Positions 10,908-22,755 of a DNA stretch of 64,000 nucleotides are shown piece after piece. Both the position numbers and the translations under genes were made by a program. The notes under the pieces were generated by a model, which was given only the letters and a program-made list of their open reading frames with translations, was not told the origin of the DNA and did not search any database. This DNA is from Osedax fenrisi (Eukaryota; Annelida; Polychaeta; Sabellida; Siboglinidae), in the NCBI GenBank assembly GCA_964019155.1, contig OZ025242.1, positions 69,002,667 to 69,066,666 on the forward strand, read 5' to 3'. How positions within the stretch are numbered: the stretch's first letter is position 1; the number at the start of each line of letters is the position of its first letter.

Positions 10908-11178
10908 ATTATTCGAATTGATTTAGACTGACATCAGCCCCCAATATGTCACGTGACTATGCGAGAGTTAAAGTTAATAATGCGTGTAGGGCTTATATAA
11001 TATTATATTAATATATAAACATACGGTATTATGATATGTAAGTATATATAAAACACGAATTCACTACTCGGTGAATAATTTAATGAGAAATATAAAGTCA
11101 ACAACGAAATTTATTATTCAACTATCGGTTTTACACGTGACTTATCGGGGCCGATGTCAGTATTCAGCTTCGAATTGA
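10908..11178. mobile_element. Foldback MITE-like element, ~270 bp
   Basis: The left arm (ATTCGAATTGA ... GACTGACATCAG then TCACGTGAC) is matched in inverted orientation by the right arm (CACGTGAC ... CCGATGTCAGT ... TTCGAATTGA). Arms are about 48 bp and imperfect; the interior is non-coding. It directly abuts the target duplication of the hAT-like element on its right. Confidence 0.65.
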
Positions 11179-11186
11179 CGTGCAAC

Positions 11187-12363
11187 CATAGTTGGCATCG
11201 TGAGGTTTTTTGGTTTTTGGTTTTTTGGTTTTTTGCTAAAATTTAAATTAAATAGCATATATTAAATATATTATATATTCTATTTTATTATTATAATAAT
11301 TATATACACTTTAATTAATAATTCATTTTAAAACTTCAATTTTATTAAATAAATAATAGTTAACTAAGCTTACTTTGTTTTTTTTGTGAAGGTTTTTTGT
11401 CTAAATATAAATTAAATCTCATATAATATTATATACATTTAAATGTATTAAATTTAATTCATGTTTAAACTTTAATTATTAGAGTATATTATGTTTATAC
11501 TTGTAGTTTATTTATATAAGTAGCAAACATTTTTCTAAGGAAAGATACGAGTTATATGTATAAAATTTAATCACACGATTTTATTGTAAGTTTTAGATTA
11601 GTTTACACAATGTAAAGATGGTATATATTATGAATGTATTTTCCGTAGACATACCAATGTACCATCGGACGTTGGTATATTACAAAAAACGCTCTCTTAT
11701 ATCATATAAAAATTACAAGAAATCTGTGTAATTCAATTTTGTATACAAAATACCTAGAGCGCCACCTATATCGGATTAATATTGATTTTGAATGATATAC
11801 ATATATATGTAACGAGTAAATTCTAATTTATATTGCATGTAATTTAATTGAGATATATAAATATTGTTGTATGGAAACCGCGCAGTATATAAACTATTTA
11901 GGTGATTTGATACTACTGCTAGTAGCGGCAGATAGTAGTTATTAATTATGTTGCATATATATGTTATATATTATGTTAGATATATACTATATATATATAA
12001 TATATAGGGAGTGTTAGATATAATAAGCTTTAAAACATTTTGTTAGTAGTAAATTAACTTGATTATTAAGATTAGTTTTTTTTTAAATATTAGTTTTTTG
12101 GTTTTTTGATTAAATATAAATTAAATAGCTATTCTATTATATATAAATATTATGTATTTACATACTATATTAAAATGACCATATATTACAAAATATAATT
12201 TTTATATTATTATACAATAATTATAATTTTATTAAATAATTATTTTCATCAACGAAAAAACCAAAAAACCATAAATAAACCTTGAAAAAATCAAAAAACA
12301 AGGAAAAAACTAGGAAAAAACCAAAAAACCTGGAGCCAAAAAAAAGTTTTTTTGCCAACTATG
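11187..12363. mobile_element. Non-autonomous hAT-like element with 8-bp TSD
   Basis: The ends CATAGTTGGCA ... TGCCAACTATG are exact inverted repeats, flanked by the direct 8-bp repeat CGTGCAAC (11179-11186 and 12364-12371). TIRs of this size with an 8-bp duplication are typical of hAT transposition. Just inside both ends lie repeats of GGTTTTTTGG (left) and its complement (right). The interior includes copy 2 of the dispersed repeat seen at 7742-8175. No transposase is present, so it must have been mobilised in trans. Confidence 0.85.
11524..12020. repeat. Dispersed repeat, copy 2 of 2
   Basis: Same block order as 7742-8175, including TTTTTCTAAGGAAAGATA, GCGCCACCTATAT and a shared end ATAGGGAGTGT. 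It lies inside the hAT-like element, so either the repeat inserted into that element or the element grew around it. Confidence 0.7.
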
Positions 12364-12414
12364 CGTGCAACCCTACACTCGCGTGCGGGATCCCCTTAAA
12401 TGCGAAATAAATTT

Positions 12415-12520
12415 GTATTGGCTCACTTTAGGATGTAATGCAGCTAAAAAAAACCAAACAGGACTGTCCTGTCCTGTCCTGAGGACAAAACTAAACCAAA
12501 TAACCCACAAATATCTATAC
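12415..12520 (-). repeat. Dispersed repeat with AGCTGCATTA core
   Basis: On the minus strand: a T/G-rich lead, then TTTTTTTTAGCTGCATTA and AGTGAGCCAATACA. The same order occurs on the plus strand at 29205-29315 and in part at 30225-30300. Probably one family of short interspersed repeats; class unknown. Confidence 0.5.
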
Positions 12521-12522
12521 AC

Positions 12523-12543
12523 AATATATATATATATTATATA

Positions 12544-12592
<49 letters not shown>
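12523..12592. repeat. (TA)n microsatellite
   Basis: Long interrupted TA array. The Ile/Tyr-rich open frames over this and other TA arrays in the window are artefacts. Confidence 0.9.
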
Positions 12593-12599
<7 letters not shown>

Positions 12600-13260
12600 T
12601 ATATACTATTAACTCGTATTTCAAATGTAACCTTTAATCCTCAACTTGTCCTCAACTCATTATAATCATAATAATCATTATGATTATTTAATAATAATTT
12701 ATTATAATCATTATTATAATGATAATGATTATAAAATTATTTTACAATGCGATTTTTAAAATCGTATAAAATCATTTTATATGTATACATTTATCGACTA
12801 TATATTTTATATAGTATATACTTTTCTTTTTAAATATTTAGATTCGCTCACTATAATTTCTTATATTAGTAAACGTATTTATAATGTTAAGCTACTGATT
12901 ATATAATTTATAATTATGTATCTATGGACAATTAAATAATTTAAATATTAGGAAATAAACATATTATTTAGATCCTTTAGATCCGGATTTAGATCTTTGC
13001 TATTAAATATCCACAATATGTATAGATCCATATATATTTACAACAGCAAAAGTTTTCACGAAAAAATCTCAGCCCTCTGAGGAATAGCATGTCTCCTTTA
13101 GATTTCTGAAGCTAAAGGAGACCATGGGAATAGATCGAAAATACGGAAAATTCAGACAAGAAGCGCGGCTTCGCTCCATGTCTATGATAACATATCAAGT
13201 GTGATATATAATTGCCTGCTCGGGCGTTAACTACGTCGATTGATACATCTCTTGCTTACG
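12600..13260. other. AT-rich spacer with a strong hairpin
   Basis: At 13089-13127 CATGTCTCCTTTAG and CTAAAGGAGACCATG form a stem of about 14 bp with one bulge around an ATTTCTGAAG loop. Nearby AGAAGCGCGGCTTC is also self-complementary. No gene recognised. Confidence 0.45.
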
Positions 13261-13271
13261 AATTTGTGAAT

Positions 13272-13282
13272 TATTATTTAAT

Positions 13283-13314
<32 letters not shown>

Positions 13315-13850
13315 AATCAGAATTTAGGTATGACCATGGTAAACGAAGAAGCGCTATACTTAACTAGTCGTTTACCTATTTCACTTTCCTATACGACAAT
13401 TTTGAGGAGAAAATTATATTAAAAGTAAAATAAAAATAAATAAAATATTTAGAGTTAAAGTTAGTAAAAGAAATATATATGTATATAAAATATAAACACA
13501 AAATATATACAAAAATATATGTTAAAAAACAAATTATAAATAAAATTTAATTATTTAGTAACCTATTAGAATAATACACTTATAAAAATACGATATATTT
13601 AATCATTACAATTATAACCAGAGTAGCCAACAGTAATTGAAATTAATGAGGATATATGGTGTATCAACTTCAGGGGTATGGGTTCGTCAGGTCCAATGCC
13701 TTAGGGATCCAATTTGTGCCAATAATAAGAACACTGGCAATACTTTCCTCTCAGTAAAAGTATATCCCTTTCCCCGACACGTACCATACCACACAATTAC
13801 AAAAACATCAGACACTCCGTCACCAAAAAAACACAATATAAATTAGTTAA
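13272..13850 (-). mobile_element. 5'-truncated LINE 3' end, copy 1
   Basis: Read on the minus strand, a block at about 13640-13800 (containing TTGCCAGTGTTCTTA, AAGGCATTGGA and AGTTGATACACC) is homologous to the block at 18140-18300. It leads into a terminal stem-loop (arms 13338-13346 and 13368-13376, GGTAAACGA/TCGTTTACC) and a (TTA)n then (TA)n tail. The plus-strand open frame at 13637-13846 is not conserved with the second copy and is discounted. Confidence 0.6.
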
Positions 13851-14376
13851 AATGTTACTATAAATGTATATTCTAAAATTCTATTCTTAACTATATTTAT
13901 ATATATATATATATATATATAATTAAGTATAATATTACGAATAATAATTCAAAATCCAATGTTTCCAGATTTATATAATATATTATATACTTTATAAAAT
14001 AAATATAACTTATAATATATAATTTTATATAGGTTATATATTTTATAAATTTATATCAATTGATATATTTTTGAAACAATATTAATATTTTAATACGAAT
14101 AATCATTTTGTAAAAAGGTGCTTACACTTTTTTTTAAATATACATTATATTCACATTTTATTAAAAACGGCTGGGACTAATAGGGTATACCTCATACCTT
14201 ATACTAATATGGTATTAATATTAAACTTAATATATACCATTAAACTTACTTATCATATTATTAATATGGATATAGCAATTTCATCAGTAAATTAGGTATG
14301 TCATGATAATATGGCGATAAAATACCTAGATAAAATAGTAATTTAGAAAGATACTTAATTTATATTATCTGATTTC

Positions 14377-14411
<35 letters not shown>

Positions 14412-14714
14412 TTATTTATAATTGTGTTAATAAATAATTAAATATAATTAAATAAATTTACAAGATAATACCACGATTATAATATGTATGGAAATATATT
14501 TGTATGATTAGGATATAGTTTACTATATATGTTAATTCAATCAACGTTTTGAATCAACGTCGCATGCAATCTTAACAATATATAACAATATTTATTTCAG
14601 ATTATATATTAAATAAGATTTTCTTAAATCATATTGAAGTGGCCATATTTCCCGCTTCTAGGTATCACGTTATATACACTATATAATAATTTACCCTATG
14701 TATACACTATAGTG

Positions 14715-14715
<1 letters not shown>

Positions 14716-14795
<80 letters not shown>

Positions 14796-14938
14796 CAGAG
14801 TTTGGGCATTAGCCTGGATGAACGAAAAAGCAGAGCTTATCAAGTCGTTCACCCAATGTGGTTGTGGGGGGAAAAATTATGTATAAAATTAAAATAATAT
14901 TAAATAAAATATTAGATTATAATATAAATTTCTATCCA
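14716..14938 (-). mobile_element. LINE 3' end, copy 2 (tail part)
   Basis: This is the 3' terminal part of the LINE remnant whose body resumes at 18086. On the minus strand: 3'-UTR, then a stem-loop with arms 14845-14854 and 14816-14825 (nine of ten pairs), then CTCTGATTATTATTATT running into (TTA)n (14761-14795) and (TA)n. Interrupted at 14938/14939 by the CACTG-ended element. Confidence 0.7.
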
Positions 14939-14954
14939 CACTGTTAAAAATAAG

Positions 14955-15300
14955 GGTATAACATTATGAATTATACGGTATAACATATGGAAATACGAGT
15001 TATACCATACAATTACGTTAAATGGTATAAGATCACATATTATATGGTATAGCATTTGATTTTTTTAGTTATACCATATAGCTTAATTGAAATGGTATAA
15101 GATCACAAATTATATAGTATAACATTTGTTTTTTTTAGTTATACCATATAGCTTAATTTAAATGGTATAAGATTACGAATTATATGGTATAACATTCGTA
15201 ATTTGTAGCTATACCATTAGCTATTAAATATAATGGTATAACTTTATGAATTATATGGTATACAATATGGAAATACCAGTTATACCATAACATTTTAAAA
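14955..15300. repeat. Left subterminal repeats, ~76-bp unit
   Basis: About four units of roughly 70-80 bp, each containing ATGGTATAAGATCACAAATT and TATATGGTATAACATTTG variants plus GTTATACCATA in the opposite sense. Confidence 0.85.
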
Positions 15301-15562
15301 TTAAGTTTATATTTGATTGAAAATAAAATATATAAGAAATATAATTCATAATAGTATCCTTCACAATATCCTTAATATAACAGTTTACTTATTGTTGTGT
15401 TATATTATTATAGACATAGCATTTATTGCTTCTAATTGCAATTAAACTAGTTTTCAGAAACTATATAGATTCCCCATAGGGAAATATGTATACATATACA
15501 TATTTCCTATATTTTATATACAAATACTTATAATTATTCGAGTATATGTAATACATATTATG

Positions 15563-15594
<32 letters not shown>

Positions 15595-16246
15595 ATTCCA
15601 TTTTATTTATTAACATATTTTATTTCCACTCTACACACAACATGAGAAGCATGTATTTGTCAACACATTACAATATACATAAGGTATTTATACTTATATT
15701 ATATATATATATAAATTATATAATATTATATATAATAATATAAAAGTTTTATAATATATAATTTTATAATATATTTATATATTATTTATAATATATAATT
15801 AAATTGTTAGAATATAATTATATAATTATATATATATATATGTTATAACGTCAAAGTTGTAGATATATCGATTAATGTAATATACATTTAAATCTATTTA
15901 GCATTATGTAACAGAAATCGATATATCTACATTAAAACTTTAAATCTATAGATTTCGGTGTCTCGCTCTGTGTTAATTGCATAGCCATAGCCATGTAAAT
16001 GTTTGTTTTTCTGGTATTTTATATTGTTATCGTCTGTAAAGTATATTTCGTTATTTTTCTATAGAATAAATTCCACTCGGTGAGATTGATTCATTCTTCG
16101 GTCTGCATCTCATCGGGTAGGTACTATTATTATTATTATTATTATTATGTTCAATAGGTCTTTGATTAATAAACTGTATTAGAACATTCACTTTATTACA
16201 TATATATTATAAAATTATGATAACTATATGCTATATATTAATAGGA

Positions 16247-16913
16247 ATGCAGGAAACTATGCAGGAAACTGAAGAATTATTTGCAGAATTTCAAATTTCA
16301 CTTAAAATATTAGAAAAACTGTCGGAGAGGAATATTGAGTTGATGGGATGAAAAAGCATATAACGTATATATAAAAATATATAGACGAATATATTGATGT
16401 ACTAGGTGCGCTACTATAGTATGTGTATACGCAAACTGATCAAACAGGTAATTTAGTTATATAATTAATAACATTAGTTAAATATCTATATAAAATAAAT
16501 ATGCAATTATATTTTATTAGTCCATGGATTGTATACTATATATATCCATATATGGTCAATTATTTATTTTATTTTTAACACACAATGTAATTAAATTTAA
16601 ATAATATTACTAATAGGTATATATATAAATAATGTTAACTGTTGTACACATATTATCAATATCCTTATATCCTTAATCAAATATAGATTAAAAAGTGTAT
16701 AATTAAATATATAGGTATATATACCTAATATAATATTTCCTAATATAGATGCGGGAATCTTATATTTTATGATGGGAGTTTGCGAATTATTGAAAAATGA
16801 ATTTACAATGAAAATAAATATAAGGTTACTTAATAATTACTTGATAACTATAGATTTAATATACTAGTTATTTTATGATTTTTCGTATGCTAATTCAAAA
16901 GTATAGTATACCT

Positions 16914-16969
<56 letters not shown>

Positions 16970-17126
16970 CTGCAGTAATTAATATAATATATTGGATTTT
17001 TCTAATTACAATTCTAAAGTATACTTTATATAGTATTATCATATATGATATTAACTGTATAAAGTTTCTTATAATATACATATTTGTACTATTATATAAT
17101 ATACAATATTATTATATACTCTAGTA

Positions 17127-17168
<42 letters not shown>

Positions 17169-17254
17169 TACTTATATACATATTTTAATTTTAATTGCAG
17201 GAAATAATGACTCCATATATCAGAAAAGAAGAGGATTATTATGTGTGTCGATAA
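16247..17254 (+). CDS. Possible small split gene inside CACTG element
   Basis: Four short open segments border plausible splice sites: 16247-16351 (34 codons after AATAG, MQETMQETEELFAEF..., heptad-like and ending in TGA), 16406-16447 (14 codons between TACTAG and CAG|GTAATT), 16749-16824 (open after ATATAG, donor AAG|GTTACT), and 17201-17254 (after TTAATTGCAG, EIMTPYIRKEEDYYVCR and stop). An AATAAA lies at 17438. Segments two and four join in phase; the others do not join simply. No family is recognised. It could be the gene of a small DNA-binding accessory protein, decayed or real, or chance ORFs in AT-rich DNA. Confidence 0.28.
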
Positions 17255-17499
17255 TTGTTTGGTTTTCGTTCAAAATAATTTATTTCGTATTTTATTAAGT
17301 GGTATTGTACATTTTATTTGTTTCATAACATGTCCTACAAACATTAATTGTTTATGTAATTTTGTATCACGTTATTTATTTTAAAATTTATCTGTTAATT
17401 AACAATATTGTTACACCAACATATGTGGTTTTTAGAAAATAAATTATCATTATAAATGTCGATTCCATATATAAATTAATAATATAGAATATTAAGTTA

Positions 17500-18070
17500 T
17501 TATAAATACTAGTATAAATTTAAATAAAATATTGTATAACTTTTAATAAATTATGATATAACTTTATATAATATATGGTATATTTTTTAATAAATTATGG
17601 TATAACTTTAAATAAAATATAGTATAACTTTTAATAAATTATGGTATAACTTTATATAATATATGGTATAAATTTTAATAAATTATGGTATAACTTTATA
17701 TCAAATATGGTATAACTTTTTATAAATTATGGTATAACTTTATATAATATATGGTATACATTTTAATAAATGATGGTATAACTTTATATCAAATATGGTA
17801 TAACTTTTTATAAAATATGGTATAACTTTATATAATATATGGTATACATTTTAATAAATGATGGTATAACTTTATATCAAATATAGTATAACTTTTAATA
17901 AAATATGGTATAACTTTATATAATATATGGTATAAATTATGGTATAACTTTATATCAAATATGGTATAACTTTTTATAAAATATGGTATAACTTTTTTAA
18001 TTAGTTATACGGTAAATGGTATACCAGGACGCCACGGGGTTATACTCTTTTGTAATCAATGTTATACCAT
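17500..18070. repeat. Right subterminal repeats, ~40-bp unit
   Basis: More than ten units of TTTTAATAAATTATGGTATA followed by ACTTTATATAATATATGGTATA, ending with inverted GTTATACC copies near the terminus. The motif matches the left block, consistent with a binding-site array serving both ends. Confidence 0.85.
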
Positions 18071-18085
18071 TTATTTCTAACAGTG

Positions 18086-19046
18086 CAGGATATCAGTAAA
18101 AAAATAGTCATAACAAAATCTACCTAGAATACTTTATATCGATTGCCAATGAAAGTCGATAAAGGTGTATCAACTTGGAGGATTTGGGGTTTATATATCC
18201 AATGCCTTGAGGAACTCACTTTCGCCAAGAGTAAGAGCACTGGCAACAATTGCCCCCACACAACAATTGCATCCTCATCCCCGACACGAACCATTACCGG
18301 CCACATAAATAATCAATACAAAATACTCGTGAATATCTTATATTTAATATTTAATATTTAAAATAAAAAATTGACTTCCTGAATAGAAAATAATACTAAA
18401 TATTAAATAAAATTTAAATAAAATTTAATATGTAAGTAATTAAAAGTAAGTAATAACAAATATGTACAATTAAAAACTTAATAAAAAAAATTAAAATTAA
18501 AATAAAATAAAATTGCAAAAAACCCCACAATCATTCTCATCATGTATTTAAAATAAATAATTGAATAATATGTAACTACAAAAATATAAACCAATAAAAC
18601 ACTAATATTAAAATTGTATAACAAATTATAAAAATTAATTTAAAAAAAAACTATAACTAAAAGCTATAAAAGCTATAAAACTATCAAATAAAATGTATAA
18701 AATAAATACTGATAATATAAGGTAGAAAATAAATTAATTAATATATCACATAATACAATAATTAAAAATAGGATATAAAAATATAAAATTAAAATTAATA
18801 AGACGATATCATAAATGATTTAAAAATTGTTTTAAAATTATTCAACTTCGTAATCTTTCTTATTTTTTGTGGTAATCTGTTCCACAGCATTGGACCAGTA
18901 TTCGATAAAAAAAATGCTTTTCGGTCAGTTCGTACTTTTATTCTATGAAACAGATTTCCATTATAAGATTTAACTTTATATAATAATTGTAAATTCTTAG
19001 GTAAAATATTATTCCTAGCTCGAAACATAAATTTTATACTATTCAT
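18086..19046 (-). pseudogene. LINE reverse-transcriptase C-terminal fragment and 3'-UTR
   Basis: The minus-strand segment 19046-18795 reads IKFMFRARNNILPKNLQLLY ... then a segment ending SNTGPMLWNRLPQKIR and a final Phe-rich helix. This is the typical C-terminal tail of CR1/jockey-like non-LTR reverse transcriptases (KxxFxxxGPxxWNxLPxxIR). About 700 bp of 3'-UTR follows on the minus strand, interrupted at 18086 by the CACTG-ended element and continuing at 14938. The polymerase core is missing, so the copy is 5'-truncated and dead. Confidence 0.75.
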
Positions 19047-19075
19047 TTTTACAATAGTTTGTAGTAATTGTATAA

Positions 19076-19077
<2 letters not shown>

Positions 19078-19142
<65 letters not shown>
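19078..19142. repeat. (TA)n microsatellite
   Basis: About 62 bp of uninterrupted TA, bordering the truncated LINE. Confidence 0.95.
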
Positions 19143-19144
<2 letters not shown>

Positions 19145-19759
19145 ATAATGAATATTACTCACTAAAATAAATGGATTACAAACTTTGTTGAAATTAAATA
19201 GATCTTAATATCCGACTTTAATTTTCAATTTATATTATAGATTAGTGATTTAATTTTAATATATGTTTTACTAAACTTTTATTTCAATTTTTTAAAAAGT
19301 AAATCGATTTTTTTAAAATTTTCAATTATTAATTGATATGCAAATTAGTTTTACTTATTTGAACAATGCTTACCAATGCGCATATTGCATGTATACATTT
19401 TTTTGATTGGACATATAGTTTATGAGATATGCCAGCTGGTCACATTATAATCCGATAGAAACGAAATAAATATCACGTGACATATATTTTATTACGTTAC
19501 GCGAAATATAATATAGTTGCAGGGCTTAGATTATAATGTATAGTATACAATATATACTATACATTGTATACCCTAATTATAATGTATATACATAATAATG
19601 TATACCCTCCTGGCCACATTACATATCTTTCCCCTATACAATATTATCTAAAAATGGCAACATTACCCATATTTCCCCTACAAATATGAATACGGATTCA
19701 TTTTTCACTATTCAATATTCTAATTTTACTAAAAATATAATTATAATATACTATATATA
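19143..19759. other. AT-rich spacer
   Basis: Short inverted repeats only, for example TATAGTATACAATATATACTATA near 19540-19562. No gene recognised. Confidence 0.4.
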
Positions 19760-20084
19760 TAGAGGAAAGTAACCGAATACGGTCAGTACCCGAAATTCGG
19801 GCCCCGAATACGGACACTCTCAGTATCTCAGAAACCATAAATCCTACAAAAAAATGTTTAATGAATAAAATATTCATAATTATATAAATAGTCTAAATAA
19901 GTCATATTTTTAATTTTTTAAGTATTCAAAATAGTGTTAATATATCCAATAAACTGATTTTTTTATTACGTCTTTGAATTTATGAAAAAAAATTCAAATT
20001 AAAACCTTCATAAAGAATATACAAATATATCGATATGAAATATAACAATATATTATTAAAAATTAAAGCATTCTAAACATTATA

Positions 20085-20881
20085 GGGGAAAGTCTCCGAT
20101 TATCGATCCCTAAATGATTATTTGTAATAACTTATTCAATATTAAATATATTTATTTGAAATTATGTAATTATGGTAATTTTATGGCAATGAATAATGTG
20201 GTTATTTTAAATTTTTGATATAATTATATTTACAAGAATAAACAGGGGGGTCTGTAATCGGATACTTGATCCTAATAATGACCCCCTTCTCCCATTACCG
20301 ACCCCCTAAAATAATCGTGGTATAACTAATTGTAGTAATTGCATAACCTATTATAATATCCAATTAAAATAGTAGATATACATAAATATAAATTATAAAT
20401 ATAAATATATATTATAAATCACATGGGGTCGGTATTAGGGTAATTTAGGGGGTCGGTGATAGGAAAATCACATGGTTTGCTATAATTAAGATATTTTTAT
20501 TCATAATTATTAAAATTGAATTATTTTTATAATGTTTATAAACATTTTATTGATCTACAATATTATGCACAGTATTAAGTTTTCTTTTAATTAATAAAGT
20601 ATTTACAATGATTTAAAAAAGTTATTATTCAAATATTTAAAAAGTAAAAAAGAATATTACATTTTATAAAATAACAATTGTAGGATTGAATATTTATTAA
20701 AACAAAATAATTATTCATAGTTATCATTACATTGCTAATAGTTCATGTATATATCATTTTTTGATATCTCTTATAGTTACTGAGATACGAGAGGGGTCAG
20801 TATTAGCTAGATCTCCTATAACCTCCGAGATTATAGGAGGTATTGGTAATAGGAGGGGGTCGGTAATCGGAGACTTTCCCC
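20085..20881. mobile_element. Nested TA-target TIR element, 797 bp
   Basis: TIR GGGGAAAGTCTCCGATTATCG at left, with the complement of GGGGAAAGTCTCCGATTACCG at right, flanked by TA on both sides (20083-84, 20882-83). The interior repeats GGGGTCGGTAAT in both orientations. The second copy of the host element (28141-29108) lacks it and shows the uninterrupted site. No transposase. Confidence 0.88.
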
Positions 20882-21345
20882 TATATCATTTCTATATTTT
20901 TATCAAATATTAATTAAGTTATAAGCATATATCTATAGGTCATATAAATACCTAATACGGACACTCTATAGATGTATTAATACGGAAAGTGTCCGTCGGA
21001 CACCCTATAACCAATAAGCGCACAGAGTGTGAACTATTCTGATTTTAATAAAAATCGCGTGAGTTATAATATTAATATCACCAATGAAGCTAAATCTCAC
21101 ATTTTTATTATTTAGATGCTTAAATTATATTATTAATTAAAAAATAATAACAATTAATAAATTAATAATTAAATAATATTAAATTATATATAAAATTAAT
21201 TATAAATAATGTAATTGTGATTTATCTGATTGGTTAATCAATAATATATAGTTTATCTAGTGGTATATAGGATATCCGTATTCGGACATGGGTACCGAAT
21301 TAGGAGACCCCCGTTATCTATTGAATAAAATGATTAACATTTTAA

Positions 21346-22755
21346 CAGTTGTTTAGCTTTAGATAGTTTTTCTTGTGAGTCATTTGTGTTGAGAACGGAA
21401 TATTCCTTGTATGCAGCTTGAACGTCATTTCTTAGTTCGCTAATTCTGCTATATTGGGAGATTATTTTGTCGCGTGGTTTTATTTTCAAATGTAGGTCAT
21501 TAATGAGACTGCTGCTTCTTCATTCGCTTTTATGAACTGCTCATATGCGACTGTGGCAGATTTGTTTATGGATTCTGTGTTAAGTTCGTTGTATATGCGT
21601 TTTACTGTGTTGCTGTTTTCTTTACTAATTTTGGTATCTTTTAGTATGGACCAGTCGTAGATTTTCTTTTGTTCTGTTTAACATTGGATCTTAGGCTCAA
21701 ACGTATTGTTGCTGTGACGATTCGATGATCTGATCCAATACTACTGAAGTTGCTGTATGCTTCACAATTTTTCACACTGTTTTTCCATTTGTTTCGGATG
21801 AGTATGAAATCTACCTATGTTTTGATACCATTCATATCCGAGTCGGATAATCCGACATGTAGGTGCATAGTTTCCCGAAACGTTTTCTTAAGTTTGTATT
21901 TGTTACTTTCAATTTTGCTTCTTCTGCATAATCAATGACTAGTTTTCCGTTGGTGTTTGTAGAGCTATGATATTTGTATCTGTTGAAGTTGATTTCGCTT
22001 ATATGGGCATTGAAATCACCCATTGTGAGTAGAACGTTATACTTCGGTATAGTTGAAGTAGCAATCGATTGTAGTGTTCTTCGGCGTTTGGGTTTCCTTC
22101 ACATGGTGAGTAGTGTACAATTATAGTTGTTTTGGGGTTGCCATTGAAATTGACGATTAGTATTCTGTTATTCCATTTTGTTATTTCTGAGATGGCGTTT
22201 TCAGCTTTGGTATCGATTAATATACCAATTCCTCCGGCGGATGCATTGTTGGTATTACGCCATGCGGAGGTAGTTATAAGGGTTGGTTTTTATTGTTTTT
22301 CGTATTTCATTTTTTCAGCATGGCAGATTTTGTGGTCAAAAATTCCAAGTATATTTATGTCATTATGTCTTGTTAATTCTATTAATTCTTTTCTTTTGTT
22401 TGGGAAAAGAATTGTTCGTTCATTACTGCTATTTTTAGTTTCTGTTTGCAGTTAAGCAGTCTGGCTCTTTTGTTTTTGTTCTCAAATTGTCTCTTCCTTC
22501 CGGATTTAAAGACACTTCGTCATAAAGTCACCCGATTGGGAGCGACACTCCAACTTCAGAGTTTGTGTTTGTGATGTGATCTGGAGCTGTTTATTTTAAT
22601 TGCATAATTTGATTTTCGGTTGCTGTTTATGGCAGTGGTAGCAACTCCTACTGTTATTTGGTTTCCATTTAGTCTGACTGCTCGTCAAAGATCTTTGTGG
22701 TATGGTTGTAGCTACCGAGAATATTCCCACCACCATAGCTCTGTGAGTCGTAAAA
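21346..22755 (-). pseudogene. LINE 5' half, inverted: EEP endonuclease fragments
   Basis: Minus-strand open pieces include LTMGDFNAHISEINFNRYKY (EEP motif GDFN, around 22023), a following RNKWKN segment, and SNFSSIGSDHRIVTATIRL (EEP motif SDH), then connector sequence ending near 21350. Order and spacing match the second LINE at 61.4-62.9 kb. Several indels break the frame. The right boundary, near 22755, is approximate. Confidence 0.8.

Larger units (their letters stand above)
14939..18085. mobile_element. 3.1-kb transposon with CACTG termini
   Basis: It begins CACTGTTAAAAATAA and ends TTATTTCTAACAGTG, inverted repeats with one mismatch over about 14 bp. Inside each end lie dense subterminal copies of GGTATAAC in both orientations, as in EnSpm/CACTA-type elements whose transposase binds subterminal repeats. 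It splits a LINE 3'-UTR, which fixes both boundaries. A target duplication is not clear (CCA left, CAG right). The interior has exon-like ORFs but no recognised transposase. Superfamily assignment is tentative. Confidence 0.65.

Noticed and set aside
14790..14880. Hammerhead or twister ribozyme at the LINE tails
   Set aside because: The required CUGANGA/GAAA or twister core bases are not present in a suitable arrangement on either strand.
16080..16150. Hairpin GGTGAGAT...ATCTCATC next to (TTA)n as a fourth copy of the LINE 3' stem-loop
   Set aside because: Same general layout but the conserved core (GGCA..CC, AAGCAG/GCTT) is absent, so similarity is superficial.
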